Position numbers and translations under genes: made by a program | NCBI RefSeq assembly: GCF_005870035.1 | Contig: NZ_SWJG01000001.1 | Coordinates: 1,289,639-1,353,638 of the forward strand | From: Spirosoma lacussanchae | GTDB taxonomy: Bacteria; Bacteroidota; Bacteroidia; Cytophagales; Spirosomataceae | DNA length: 64,000 nt | Direction of reading: 5' to 3' | Notes under the pieces: model-generated | What the model was told of the DNA's origin: nothing | What the model saw: only the letters and a program-made list of their open reading frames with translations | The model's database searches: none | Shown: positions 51,682 through 60,789 of the stretch, piece by piece | Layout: every line of letters begins with the position of its first letter | How positions within the stretch are numbered: position 1 is the stretch's first letter

Positions 51682-53190
51682 ATGAGCATAAAAGCAACCC
51701 GAACGGGTATTGTTCTCCGGCCGGACCCGACGCGTGTTTTGTTTCGTCCCTTTGAGCTGGGAAGTGCTACCCGCACGTTAAAGATCATTGCCCGCGTTGG
51801 GTCTATGACCGACGATGAAGTTGATCAGAAGCTCGACGAAGTCATTCGGGAGTTTGGCGGCCGACATTACAAGCTGGAACGGTTTTTACTACAGCGGTTT
51901 GAGCAGATCAGACCCCAGCTCCTGACCGACGAACCCCTGACGCAGGAGCGCAAACTGCTGCTGGGAGCCTATTTCACCATGGAGTATTCGCTGGAGTCGG
52001 CTGCCCTGTTCAACCCCTCCATGATCTGGCACCCCGACCAGACCAACGTGCCGCCTGGCTACAAACGGTTTATCCTGAGCCTGCGGGCTACCGGCGAGGG
52101 CCACGTATCTTCGATCTCGTTCCGGATGGGGTACATCGACGAGGAAAGCAATATCGTACTGCGGAAGCCATCCCGCTACGTCACCGCCCCCGATATCCTG
52201 TCTACCCAGCGGTTTAACCGGACGCAGTTTGAGCGCAAACTCTACGAACTGCGGCTCGAAAACAGCATTCAGGAAAAAATGATGATCGGCCTGGGCGAGG
52301 AGTTCAGCCTGACCGAACTCGACGCCCAGATCAAACGGATCCTGGCCCAGTACCGCTATAACGCCGAATACGAAACCATTGCGAGTGGTTTGCTGGCCCT
52401 GGCCAAGTCGAACTACGAAATCGATTTCGACGATGATCAGAGCCTCGATGAGCGCTGCATTTTTCCATCGTCGCCCAACGAGACCAACGGTATCGAAGAC
52501 GCCCGCTTCGTGCAGTTTACCGACGATAACGGGGAGGTGACCTACTATGCTACCTATACGGCTTACAACGGCCGGGTTACGTTCCCGCAGCTGCTGGAAA
52601 CCAAAGATTTTTCGCACTTCAGCGTCAGTACCCTCAACGGCGCCGAGGTATCGAACAAGGGTATGGCCTTGTTTCCCCGTAAAATTGACGGGCGCTACGT
52701 AATGATTTCGCGGCAGGATGGGGAGAATATCTACCTGATGTACTCGGACGACCTGTATTTCTGGCAAACCAAAGAACTCATTCTGAAGCCAACCTACCAT
52801 TGGGAGTACGTGCAGCTGGGTAACTGCGGTTCGCCCATCGAAACCGAAGCGGGCTGGCTCGTACTGAGCCACGGCGTCGGGCCGATGCGTAAATACGCCA
52901 TAGGCGCTTTCCTGCTCGATCTGAATGACCCCAGCAAAGTAATCGGGCGAACAACCGAGCCCATCCTGAGTCCCGACGAAAACGAACGCGAAGGCTATGT
53001 GCCCAACGTCGTATACAGCTGCGGGGGCGTTATCAACGGCGACAAACTAATTATTCCGTATGCTATGGCCGACTACGCCAGCAGTTTTGCCATGGTCAGC
53101 GTCAGTGAGCTACTGGCTGAACTGACCGGCCAGGCCAGCCCCACCCGAAACACGACGGCCCCCTCAGCCAGCCAGGAGGAAGTGGCCTGA
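51682..53190 (+). CDS. GH130 family mannoside phosphorylase/hydrolase
   Basis: A 502-residue enzyme of glycoside hydrolase family 130 with a five-bladed beta propeller (about 105-470) and a longer N-terminal region (1-105). The family motif NGIEDARFV gives the likely proton donor Asp273 and the phosphate-region Arg275; NKGMALFPRKIDGRYVMI, GNCGSPIETEAGWLVL and VGPMRKYAIGAFLLD are further propeller strands. Many GH130 enzymes cut beta-mannosides by phosphorolysis; some lack the phosphate-binding residues and hydrolyse. There is no signal peptide, so it is cytosolic. It is paired with the GT4-toroid protein. The C-terminal 25 residues are Ser/Thr-rich and probably disordered. Confidence 0.92.
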   Translation: MSIKATRTGIVLRPDPTRVLFRPFELGSATRTLKIIARVGSMTDDEVDQKLDEVIREFGGRHYKLERFLLQRFEQIRPQLLTDEPLTQERKLLLGAYFTMEYSLESAALFNPSMIWHPDQTNVPPGYKRFILSLRATGEGHVSSISFRMGYIDEESNIVLRKPSRYVTAPDILSTQRFNRTQFERKLYELRLENSIQEKMMIGLGEEFSLTELDAQIKRILAQYRYNAEYETIASGLLALAKSNYEIDFDDDQSLDERCIFPSSPNETNGIEDARFVQFTDDNGEVTYYATYTAYNGRVTFPQLLETKDFSHFSVSTLNGAEVSNKGMALFPRKIDGRYVMISRQDGENIYLMYSDDLYFWQTKELILKPTYHWEYVQLGNCGSPIETEAGWLVLSHGVGPMRKYAIGAFLLDLNDPSKVIGRTTEPILSPDENEREGYVPNVVYSCGGVINGDKLIIPYAMADYASSFAMVSVSELLAELTGQASPTRNTTAPSASQEEVA

Positions 53191-53244
53191 ACACCCGGGT
53201 CATCGGCTCCAACCGGTAGAATCAATACCATCCAGTACGCTGGT

Positions 53245-53272
53245 AAAAACCTGCCTCATGGCAGGTTTTTTT
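53245..53272 (+). terminator. Intrinsic terminator after the GH130 gene
   Basis: AAAAACCTGCC (53245-53255), TCAT loop, GGCAGGTTTTT (53260-53270) and further T. It ends the GT4-GH130 unit. The following 53273-53647 is AT-rich and holds no gene that I can see. Confidence 0.93.
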
Positions 53273-53647
53273 GTTGGGGCCCAGACAGCAGTCGCGCCAG
53301 GTTCGGCTGAATATTGAAGAAAAAACGCTACAGGTAGTGTACTGACTATCTGCACGGTTGCTTTTGGTTTACTCAGTGTATAGGGCCTAAAGTACTTAAG
53401 TAAATATGACTAATCTAATATTTTGTCAGTTTCCCGTATGATAGAAAAAGTTGATTTTTCGGCGAGATTAGGGCGGAAGTATAAACAGTTTGTCCGTCAG
53501 TGGATCAGCTTGTGAAGGGGGATAGAATTATGATTTCTTAACAAAAAATCGTTGGTTTTGAGATAGTTATAATTTGATAATATGAATATTCGCCCGGATG
53601 GTACTTTAGTATTCTAATAATTCTGTAAAAATTATAGACTACGAAAT

Positions 53648-53678
53648 TTTGTTGTGACAACTATTTTGCACAATTTTG
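53648..53678 (+). promoter_or_regulatory. Candidate promoter of susC
   Basis: TTTG (53648-53651), 19 nt, then CAATTTTG (53671-53678): a perfect -33 and a one-mismatch -7 at the consensus spacing. The predicted start is near 53685 and the ATG is at 53730. TTGTGACAA (53652-53660 region) in the spacer is palindromic and may bind a regulator. Confidence 0.6.
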
Positions 53679-53729
53679 ATATTAGAAAAAATGCTGATTC
53701 AGCGTTAACCTACACTTAAGATCACTTTT

Positions 53730-56700
53730 ATGAGAAAATTTCTAGTGGTACAGTTCCTGCTGTGCTTGTTCTATCTACCGTCGATGGCGCAGGATATTGC
53801 CATCAGTGGAAAGGTAACGTCGTCAGAAGATGGGTCTGATCTTCCCGGCGTTAACGTAGCGGTGAAAGGCACATCGCGCGGCACCAGTACCGATGCGAGT
53901 GGTACATACCGACTCAACGTTCCAGCGGGTTCGACGCTGGTTTTTAGTTTTATTGGGTTTACGAGTAAAGAAGTAGCGGTAGGTAATCAAACTTCCATCA
54001 ACGTAACACTAGTTTCAGACGCAGCCCAATTGCAGGAGGTTGTCGTTACAGCTCTGGGTATCAAGCGCGACGCTAAATCGGTTTCGTTCGCTACCCAGCA
54101 AATCACCCAGGATCAGCTTCAGGTGGTTCGGCAGGCGGATGCCGGTAACGCTCTGGCGGGTAAAGTAGCCGGTCTTCAGGTACTGAGCCAGGCCGGTTCC
54201 AAGCTGGGTTCGGGTGCCGTAGTTCGTATCCGTGGGGCGGCTTCGCTGGTCGATAAAAACCCGCTATACGTCGTAGACGGTACGCCCCTAACGGGCGATT
54301 CGGATACACCCCCCACGCTGGACATCAACCCCGACGATATTGAGAACATCTCGGTACTGAAAGGCCCCAACGCGACGGCCCTCTACGGCCAGCGGGGCGA
54401 TGCCGGTGTGATCGTGATCACGACCAAAAAAGGACTGAATCGCAAAGGCATTGGTATCGACATCAACAGCACCACCACGTTTGACCGCGTGAACGTCATC
54501 CCGAAATACCAGAACCAGTACGGTGGCGGTGGATCGGCCGACTGGCGTACGTTTACCTGGGCTCCCGGCAACCCGGTTGAGTGGCAGGCACTGAACGGCA
54601 AGAAGTACCACGACTATTCGGATGACGCTTCGTGGGGTCCGCGCATCGATGGCAGCGAATACATCCCCTGGTACGCCTGGTATCCGGGTCATGCTTATTC
54701 GTTCCAAACGGCCGCTTTCACGCCCCAGCCCAACAACGTGCGCGACTATTATAACACGGGCCGGACGCTCAACAACGGCGTAAGCCTCCGCACGAGCGGC
54801 ACGGGTTATAACCTGCGCCTGTCGTACAACAACCTCGACCAGACGGGTATCCTGCCTAACACGTCGCTGAAGCGGAATTACATCACCGCGGCTACGACCT
54901 TCGACCTGGGTACCAAACTGACGGCCGGTCTGAACATTAACTACACGACCGAACGGCTGGGTGGCGAGTTTGACGATGCCTACTCCAACCTGTCGGGTTC
55001 GGGTTCGTTCAACCAGTGGTTCCACCGCGATCTGGACATGAGCAAACTCCGCGAGCTGCGCGCCCTGCGTACGCCTACCGGTGCGCTGGCCAGCTGGAAC
55101 CACACCAACCCAACCACAACGACCAACTTCCAGACGCCCGCCTTCAACCGCGGTAACTACTGGTACAACTGGTACTCGTACCTCGACAACATCGACTACC
55201 AGACCAACCGCGACCGGATTTTCGGGGATGTGAACCTGACCTACAAGATCAACGATAAGTTCCGGGTACAGGGTTGGTTGCGCCGGAACCAGCGGAACAC
55301 GAACTACGAGAACAAAACGCCGAATATTCTGGAGACCAGCGCGTCGCAGACGGGTCTGAAAGCCGAATACGCCACCGGTCAGATCACCGACCGCGAAGAC
55401 AACTACGAGTTCCTGGCTACCTACGACGATAGCTTCGGCGAAGACTTCACGCTGAACGCCAACGTTGGGGGTAACATCCGGGATAACCGCTATACGCGCG
55501 TTGACCTGGCTACCACGGGTGGTCTGTTCGTACCGGATCTCTTTACGATCGGTAACTCGATCGGCTCGTTCAGCCAGACCAACAACCGTTTCAGCAAAAC
55601 CGTGCGCAGCCTTTACGCCCGTGCATCGCTGGGCTGGCGTGACCTGGTGTTCCTGGAAGTAACGGGTCGTAACGACTGGAGTTCGGCCCTGCCTGCCAAC
55701 AACAACTCGTACTTCTACCCATCGGTAGGCGGTAGCTTCGTGTTCTCGGAGCTGACCCGCAACGCGCTGCCGTTCCTGTCGTTCGGTAAACTGCGCGGTA
55801 GCTGGGCGCAGGTCGGTTCTGACCTGAACCCGTACCAGCTGGCTCTGACCTATCAGGTAAACCAGTTCAAGTACAATAACACGAACAGCCTGATTACCAC
55901 CCCGAACCTGCTGACCAACGCCAACATCGTTCCGTCGCTGTCGTCGGCGTTCGAAGCCGGGGTCGATCTGCGCTTTCTGAAGAACCGGGCCGGTCTGGCG
56001 TTTACGTACTACCGGGAGAACAAGATCAACGAGATCCTGAACGTAGACGTAACAACCGTCAGCGGCTTTACCCAGCAGGTTATCAACGCCGGCCGGATCG
56101 AGCGTGACGGGATCGAAATTCAGCTGGATGGTAAGCCCATCGTGGGTAAGGACTTCAACTGGGATATTACCCTGAACTTCGCCCGCAACAACTCGCGGAT
56201 CATCAGCCTGGCACCGGGTATCAACTCGATTCAGGCTACCTCGTCGACGGCGTTCGGCGCTACGGGTCAGTCGTTCTCGACCAATGACCAGTTCGGTTAC
56301 TCGTACGTGATTCACTCGACCGGTGTCGACAACGGTGGCAACAACCGCTGGGGTCAGCTGCGCGGCAATGGTATCGTCTACCAGAACGGCCAGCCAGTAC
56401 TGAACGAAGACGGTACTTATGTATTCGCACCGAACCAGTATTTTGGCTCGGTACTGCCCGATTTCACGGGTGGTCTGGTGAACACGCTGCGGTACCGGGA
56501 TTTCTCACTGGGTCTGAGCCTTGACTTCCAGCGCGGTGGTAAATACTTCTCGCTGTCGAACTTCTGGGGTACCTACTCGGGTCTGTACGCCGAAACGGCC
56601 GCTACCAATGACAAAGGCATGAACGTTCGGGACGACGTAGCCAATGGCGGTGGCGTTCGGGTACAGGGCGTGAGCGAAACCGGCGAGGCTATCGATACCT

Positions 56701-56993
56701 ACGTACCGGCTTACGATTACTACCATCAGTTTGGTAACAACAGCATCATCGATAACTCGGTATTCGATGCGTCGTACATCAAACTGCGGGAGGTGAGCTT
56801 TGGCTATACCCTGCCGATCAAACCGAACAAATACATTCAGGGCGTGAACCTGAGCGTAGTAGCTCGTAACCCCTGGCTGATCTACGCTTCTAACCCGAAC
56901 ATCGATCCGTCGGAGCTGGCACAGCGCTTCGGCGAAAACGGCCAGCAGCCGGGCACCCGCTCGCTGGGCTTCAACGTTCGTTTAAGTTTCTAA
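53730..56993 (+). CDS. SusC/RagA family TonB-linked outer membrane protein
   Basis: A 1087-residue SusC-type importer. Order: signal peptide (about 1-20, PSMAQD), carboxypeptidase regulatory-like domain (about 22-110, ISGKVTSSEDGSDLPGVNVA), TonB-box-like segment (LQEVVVTALGIKR), plug (about 118-240, with VRIRGAASLVDKNPLYVVDG and VLKGPNATALYGQRGDAGVI) and a 22-strand barrel to the terminal Phe (GFNVRLSF). It has no STN domain, so no FecR-type signalling. It forms a transport pair with the SusD lipoprotein 60 bp downstream. No glycosidase is next to the pair, so the substrate is unknown. Confidence 0.96.
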   Translation: MRKFLVVQFLLCLFYLPSMAQDIAISGKVTSSEDGSDLPGVNVAVKGTSRGTSTDASGTYRLNVPAGSTLVFSFIGFTSKEVAVGNQTSINVTLVSDAAQLQEVVVTALGIKRDAKSVSFATQQITQDQLQVVRQADAGNALAGKVAGLQVLSQAGSKLGSGAVVRIRGAASLVDKNPLYVVDGTPLTGDSDTPPTLDINPDDIENISVLKGPNATALYGQRGDAGVIVITTKKGLNRKGIGIDINSTTTFDRVNVIPKYQNQYGGGGSADWRTFTWAPGNPVEWQALNGKKYHDYSDDASWGPRIDGSEYIPWYAWYPGHAYSFQTAAFTPQPNNVRDYYNTGRTLNNGVSLRTSGTGYNLRLSYNNLDQTGILPNTSLKRNYITAATTFDLGTKLTAGLNINYTTERLGGEFDDAYSNLSGSGSFNQWFHRDLDMSKLRELRALRTPTGALASWNHTNPTTTTNFQTPAFNRGNYWYNWYSYLDNIDYQTNRDRIFGDVNLTYKINDKFRVQGWLRRNQRNTNYENKTPNILETSASQTGLKAEYATGQITDREDNYEFLATYDDSFGEDFTLNANVGGNIRDNRYTRVDLATTGGLFVPDLFTIGNSIGSFSQTNNRFSKTVRSLYARASLGWRDLVFLEVTGRNDWSSALPANNNSYFYPSVGGSFVFSELTRNALPFLSFGKLRGSWAQVGSDLNPYQLALTYQVNQFKYNNTNSLITTPNLLTNANIVPSLSSAFEAGVDLRFLKNRAGLAFTYYRENKINEILNVDVTTVSGFTQQVINAGRIERDGIEIQLDGKPIVGKDFNWDITLNFARNNSRIISLAPGINSIQATSSTAFGATGQSFSTNDQFGYSYVIHSTGVDNGGNNRWGQLRGNGIVYQNGQPVLNEDGTYVFAPNQYFGSVLPDFTGGLVNTLRYRDFSLGLSLDFQRGGKYFSLSNFWGTYSGLYAETAATNDKGMNVRDDVANGGGVRVQGVSETGEAIDTYVPAYDYYHQFGNNSIIDNSVFDASYIKLREVSFGYTLPIKPNKYIQGVNLSVVARNPWLIYASNPNIDPSELAQRFGENGQQPGTRSLGFNVRLSF

Positions 56994-56999
56994 GAGCCA

Positions 57000-57040
57000 T
57001 GTACCCACGCGACCCGCGCTGCGGGGTGGGTCGCGTACTC
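57000..57040 (+). repeat. Intercistronic hairpin between susC and susD
   Basis: GCGACCC and GGGTCGC flank a CCGCGCTGCGG-type inner stem in the 60-bp gap, with GTAC on both outer sides. It has no T tract. Such a stem between susC and susD could protect the upstream mRNA or tune expression of the two partners. Confidence 0.6.
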
Positions 57041-57053
57041 AATTCAAACACAA

Positions 57054-58544
57054 ATGACTACCGTTAAAAATAGATTCCTGACGCTCGGTCTGCTAACCGG
57101 ACTGGGCCTGATGGCGAGCTGCAGCGACTTTGGTGATCAGAACATAAACCCGAACGCTGCCGTAACGCCGGTAACCTCGGCGCTGCTGACCGAAGCCATG
57201 CTCGGTGTACCGCCAACCACGGCAACCGGCGCTTTGCTGGAAGGTATTGCTGGCCGACTGACCACGCTGGCGCCTGAGCCGCGTTTGTTCGTGCAGTACT
57301 GGTCGGAGAGCCAGTATCCCGAAAATTCGCTATATGCGACCACGTTTGCCGACTGGAACCGCTACTATGCCGTAACCCTGCAGGATCTGCAGACCATCAT
57401 CGACTACAATACCGATGAGTCGACCAGAGCCTATGTTGCGCAGTTTGGTTCGAACAACAACCAGCTGGCTACGGCCCGGATTCTGAAAGCGTATGTGTTC
57501 TCGGTGGTAACCGACCGCTGGGGCGATGTGCCTTACTTCAACGCGCTCAAGAAGCAGACGCAGGTCGAATATGACCCACAGCAGGCGATCTATGCCGATC
57601 TGTTCAAAGAGCTGAAAGAAGCCAGTGCACAGTTCGACAACGGCCGGGCGTTCGACGGCGATATCCTGTTTGCGGGTAACGCTACCAAGTGGAAGAAGTT
57701 TGCCAACTCGCTGCGGATGATCCTGGCGCTGCGCCTGACCAAAGTAGACCCTGCCACGGGCCGTACGGAGTTCACGGCTGCCTACAATGATGCGGCTGGC
57801 TACATCAGCACCAACGCCGACAACGCAACCATTCGGTATACGGACGTGAATCAGTTCCGGAATCCGGACAATGCTCTGTTTGATGGTCGTAGCGACTACG
57901 GTGTGAGCGATGTGCTGGTCAACAAGCTGGAAAGCCTGAACGATCCGCGTCTGCCGGCTTACGCTACCCCAACCAGCACCGGCGACTTTGTGGGCCTTCC
58001 CTATGGACTGACCCGCGACCTGCTCATCGATTATACGAACGATAATCCTGAGTATGCCCTGCCCAGCGCAAAAGTGCTGGCCAAGACGCAGCCCAGCTAC
58101 ATCATTACGGCGTCTCAGATGCTACTGGCCAAAGCTGAGGCATCGGTCCTCGGCTGGATTTCTGCCGATGCGAGAACTGCTTACAATGACGCGATTCGTG
58201 CGTCGTGGGAGCAGTGGGGAGTTTACGATGCCGCTAAATTCACGGCCTACATTGCCAGCCCGAACGTAGCGCCTACCGCTGGCGACATCCTGGCAAAAAT
58301 TGGTGATCAGCGCTGGATCGCGTTGTATCCGAACGGATCGGAAGCCTGGACCGAATGGCGTCGGACGGGGTACCCGAATCTGCAGCCTACCCCCTATGCG
58401 GTAAACGAAAGCAAGCAGATTCCGCGCCGGTACGGGTATCCGAACACGGAGCCAACGCTGAACACCGCTGCGTACGAAGCGGCCGTAGGCCGTTTGTCGA
58501 ACGGCGACAGAACCAGTTCGCGCGTGTGGTGGGATAAACCCTGA
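57054..58544 (+). CDS. SusD/RagB family (SusD-like_2 type) nutrient-binding lipoprotein
   Basis: A 496-residue outer membrane lipoprotein with lipobox LMASCSDF (Cys23). The body is helical with tetratricopeptide-like regions, as expected for the lid on SusC. The pattern fits the PF12771 subgroup: RILKAYVFSVVTDRWGDVPY near residue 140, GNATKWKKFANSLRMILALR and, near the end, QRWIALYPNGSEAWTEWRRT. It partners SusC at 53730. After the stop a weak hairpin (58574-58602) is followed by about 300 bp of AT-rich sequence without a visible gene. Confidence 0.94.
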   Translation: MTTVKNRFLTLGLLTGLGLMASCSDFGDQNINPNAAVTPVTSALLTEAMLGVPPTTATGALLEGIAGRLTTLAPEPRLFVQYWSESQYPENSLYATTFADWNRYYAVTLQDLQTIIDYNTDESTRAYVAQFGSNNNQLATARILKAYVFSVVTDRWGDVPYFNALKKQTQVEYDPQQAIYADLFKELKEASAQFDNGRAFDGDILFAGNATKWKKFANSLRMILALRLTKVDPATGRTEFTAAYNDAAGYISTNADNATIRYTDVNQFRNPDNALFDGRSDYGVSDVLVNKLESLNDPRLPAYATPTSTGDFVGLPYGLTRDLLIDYTNDNPEYALPSAKVLAKTQPSYIITASQMLLAKAEASVLGWISADARTAYNDAIRASWEQWGVYDAAKFTAYIASPNVAPTAGDILAKIGDQRWIALYPNGSEAWTEWRRTGYPNLQPTPYAVNESKQIPRRYGYPNTEPTLNTAAYEAAVGRLSNGDRTSSRVWWDKP

Positions 58545-58573
58545 TCCAGACGGACAAATACCGGAAAATCAAA

Positions 58574-58602
58574 AAAGCGGGTCGACAATGTCGGCCCGCT
58601 TT
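58574..58602 (+). terminator. Hairpin after susD
   Basis: AAAGCGGGTCGAC (58574-58586) pairs with GTCGGCCCGCTTT (58590-58602), loop of 3 nt and one mismatch. No long T tract follows. Confidence 0.6.
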
Positions 58603-58908
58603 CGGTATTACGCTTTATCCAACTATTAAACTCTTTTATATCGAAGACTGCCCAAAACGTATGTAAAAGGCAGCCATATAGTCTGTATAATATAGACCCT
58701 GAAAAGGGGTATTTAGTTGCAGCCATGTAAAGATTTTTGCTGGCTTACACATACAAATGTATACACTCAAATGAACCTTCGGACATAATGTATATTTATC
58801 GGTACAAATATTGATTTTTCGGTAGGTTGGGCTGATGGGCTGTAACAGGGGCGGGATAACCTTTTGCCAAAAATCCAGTTATTCTATGTATTGAATAAGC
58901 CCAACGCT

Positions 58909-59460
58909 ATGAAAGACGAAAAGGACGTAAAGCGCGACGACGCGCAGATAATTGGCCGCACAGAAGGCCCTTTTGGCTCGGATGGCGCTGATGCTGATGT
59001 CTATAAACAGGATAATAAGCACCGGCCGGAAACCGAAAATTCACCCAATGGTCTCGACAGCGAACAGGTTCGGGGCGGTCAGGATGGCCGTAACAACCGC
59101 GCTATGGGCAGCACCGACATGGACAGCGAAAATGGCGTTCTACGTATGGGCGACATGGACAATAGTACCATGGAAGTGACCGAAGAGGGCGCCCAGAACG
59201 CAGCTGCTGGTGCCGACAAAACCAATACGGCCATGGTCGACGTAACGACCCACGGTCCCGATGATTACGCATCGGCCGACCGTGTTGGCGCTCCCAACGC
59301 CCAGAAAGCCGCCAAAGCCCAGCAGGAGTCTGGCGGGGGCGAGGACGACGATACGGAAGCCGATGATAGCGACACAAACGATACGGACGAAACCGATCAG
59401 TCGCGCGAGGAAGAAGTAGCCGAAACAGGTACCGATCTCAACAATCAGCCTACTTATTAA
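58909..59460 (+). CDS. Acidic, probably disordered protein of unknown function
   Basis: A 183-residue protein from the ATG at 58909 (MKDEKDVKRDD); an upstream TTG at 58864 is an unlikely start. The composition is dominated by Asp, Glu, Gly, Asn, Thr and Ala, with no hydrophobic core, no Cys and no signal peptide. The C-terminal 50 residues are strongly acidic (EDDDTEADDSDTNDTDETDQ). It resembles stress-associated hydrophilic proteins only in composition; I recognise no family. A similar acidic protein follows at 59571, probably with a related role. Confidence 0.75.
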   Translation: MKDEKDVKRDDAQIIGRTEGPFGSDGADADVYKQDNKHRPETENSPNGLDSEQVRGGQDGRNNRAMGSTDMDSENGVLRMGDMDNSTMEVTEEGAQNAAAGADKTNTAMVDVTTHGPDDYASADRVGAPNAQKAAKAQQESGGGEDDDTEADDSDTNDTDETDQSREEEVAETGTDLNNQPTY

Positions 59461-59570
59461 CCGGGTTATGGCCGGTACTGCCTGCCCTTGTCGGAGAAGT
59501 CTCTGGTGAGTTCGAATGCACCGGCTATAAACCACTTTATATTCCGTTAACCGATAAACCAACCAACGTT

Positions 59571-60023
59571 ATGAGCGTAAGTAGCAATTCCCGCAAAGAA
59601 AGCACCGAGTCCAACGCGGCCAAGCAAATGCGCAGCACCATGGGTATTCATCCCGAACTGGCGCAACTCAACGATAAGAATCTGGACAGCGAACTGCCCT
59701 CGCGCGTCGCTGAAATCAGGGATACCGACGTGCCGGGGGATGTGACCCAGGCGGCTGCCCTGGCCAGCGACGACGAAAACGACGATATGTCGGCCGAGCG
59801 CATCGATGAGTCGAAGCGGGCCTCGTGGGGGCAGGAGCCGCTACCCATGGACGCCGAAGACGCATCGACGGACGAAGACGAACCCATGACGGCTTACCAG
59901 AACCCGGACGCCCTCTCTACCGATGAGAAAGTGGCCGATGCTGACTGGAACCGCAGCACGCAGGAAGGCGCTATCCCGGCCACCCGGGCCAACGAGCCAG
60001 ACCGTACGCTGGGTAACTCCTAA
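59571..60023 (+). CDS. Acidic, probably disordered protein of unknown function
   Basis: A 150-residue protein, hydrophilic and acidic, with no Cys, no signal peptide and no membrane segment. Segments include MGIHPELAQLNDKNLDSELP, VAEIRDTDVPGDVTQAAALA and a run of Asp/Glu (DAEDASTDEDEP, about 97-108). It shares composition, not clear sequence, with the preceding gene. It is ended by a terminator at 60031-60075. Perhaps part of a stress response, by composition only. Confidence 0.72.
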   Translation: MSVSSNSRKESTESNAAKQMRSTMGIHPELAQLNDKNLDSELPSRVAEIRDTDVPGDVTQAAALASDDENDDMSAERIDESKRASWGQEPLPMDAEDASTDEDEPMTAYQNPDALSTDEKVADADWNRSTQEGAIPATRANEPDRTLGNS

Positions 60024-60030
60024 GCTGTAG

Positions 60031-60075
60031 ACAAGCCCCTGACCGGTTCATCAATCTGAACTGGTCAGGGGTTTT
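60031..60075 (+). terminator. Intrinsic terminator
   Basis: CCCCTGACCGGTTC (60036-60049) pairs with GAACTGGTCAGGGG (60058-60071) with one mismatch, followed by TTTT; the outer ACAAG/CTTGT extends the stem. It separates the acidic-protein gene from wrbA. Confidence 0.85.
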
Positions 60076-60124
60076 CTTGTAGTTCTTTTCGTGTATATAC
60101 ACTTATCTTATCCAGCAACGGATC

Positions 60125-60736
60125 ATGACGAAAATTGCAATTATTTACTACAGTGCCACGGGTACTACCTACAAAATAGCCCGTGCCATCGAAGAAGGAG
60201 CCAAGCAGGCTGGCGCCGAGGTGCGGGTGCTGAAAGTAAAAGAACTGGCTCCCGAAGAAGCCATTGCATCGAACGAAGGCTGGTCGAGTCACCGGCTCGA
60301 AACCCAGGATGTGCCCGAAGCTACGCTGGATGATCTGGAATGGGCCGATGCCATCATCCTGGGAGCTCCCACGCGCTACGGCATGCCGGCCGCTCAGCTC
60401 AAGCAGTTCATTGATACAACCGGTCCGCTCTGGGGACAGGGCAAGCTCGTGAACAAAATTGGGTCGTCCTTCACCAGCGCGGCTACAGCCCACGGTGGCC
60501 ATGAGTCGACGCTACTGAGTCTGAATAACACCTTTTACCACTGGGGCAGTATCATTGTTGGCCCGGGCTACGCTGATCCGATCCAGTTCCAGTCGGGCAA
60601 CCCCTATGGTACCTCGCATACGAGCCAGAACGGTACGGTGCCACCCAACGAGGTTGCCCTGGATGCGGCCCGGTTTCAGGGTAAGCGCGTAGCCGAGGTG
60701 ACGGCTACTTTTGTTGGGCAGCCGCAACACGCGTAA
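60125..60736 (+). CDS. wrbA: NAD(P)H:quinone oxidoreductase, WrbA type
   Basis: A 203-residue flavodoxin-fold quinone reductase that reduces quinones by two electrons and limits redox cycling. FMN phosphate loop: YYSATGTTYKIA (9-20). The WrbA-type loop GAPTRYGMPAAQLKQFID (81-98) and the region SFTSAATAHGGHESTLL (about 119-135) bind the flavin ring. The length is normal. It is monocistronic, with terminators on both sides, and convergent with meaB. Confidence 0.94.
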   Translation: MTKIAIIYYSATGTTYKIARAIEEGAKQAGAEVRVLKVKELAPEEAIASNEGWSSHRLETQDVPEATLDDLEWADAIILGAPTRYGMPAAQLKQFIDTTGPLWGQGKLVNKIGSSFTSAATAHGGHESTLLSLNNTFYHWGSIIVGPGYADPIQFQSGNPYGTSHTSQNGTVPPNEVALDAARFQGKRVAEVTATFVGQPQHA

Positions 60737-60762
60737 GCTTTTTCTTCTATCCCCCATCCGAA

Positions 60763-60789
60763 GCCACTGCGTTGAGCAGTGGCTTTTTT
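60763..60789 (+). terminator. Intrinsic terminator of wrbA
   Basis: GCCACTGC (60763-60770), GTTGA loop, GCAGTGGC (60776-60783) and six T. It lies against the stop of the convergent meaB gene. Confidence 0.92.

Noticed and set aside
54288-56315. 675-residue minus-strand open frame antisense to susC
   Set aside because: It lies wholly inside susC, has Val/Arg/Gly-rich composition typical of antisense frames in GC-rich genes, and shows no domain.
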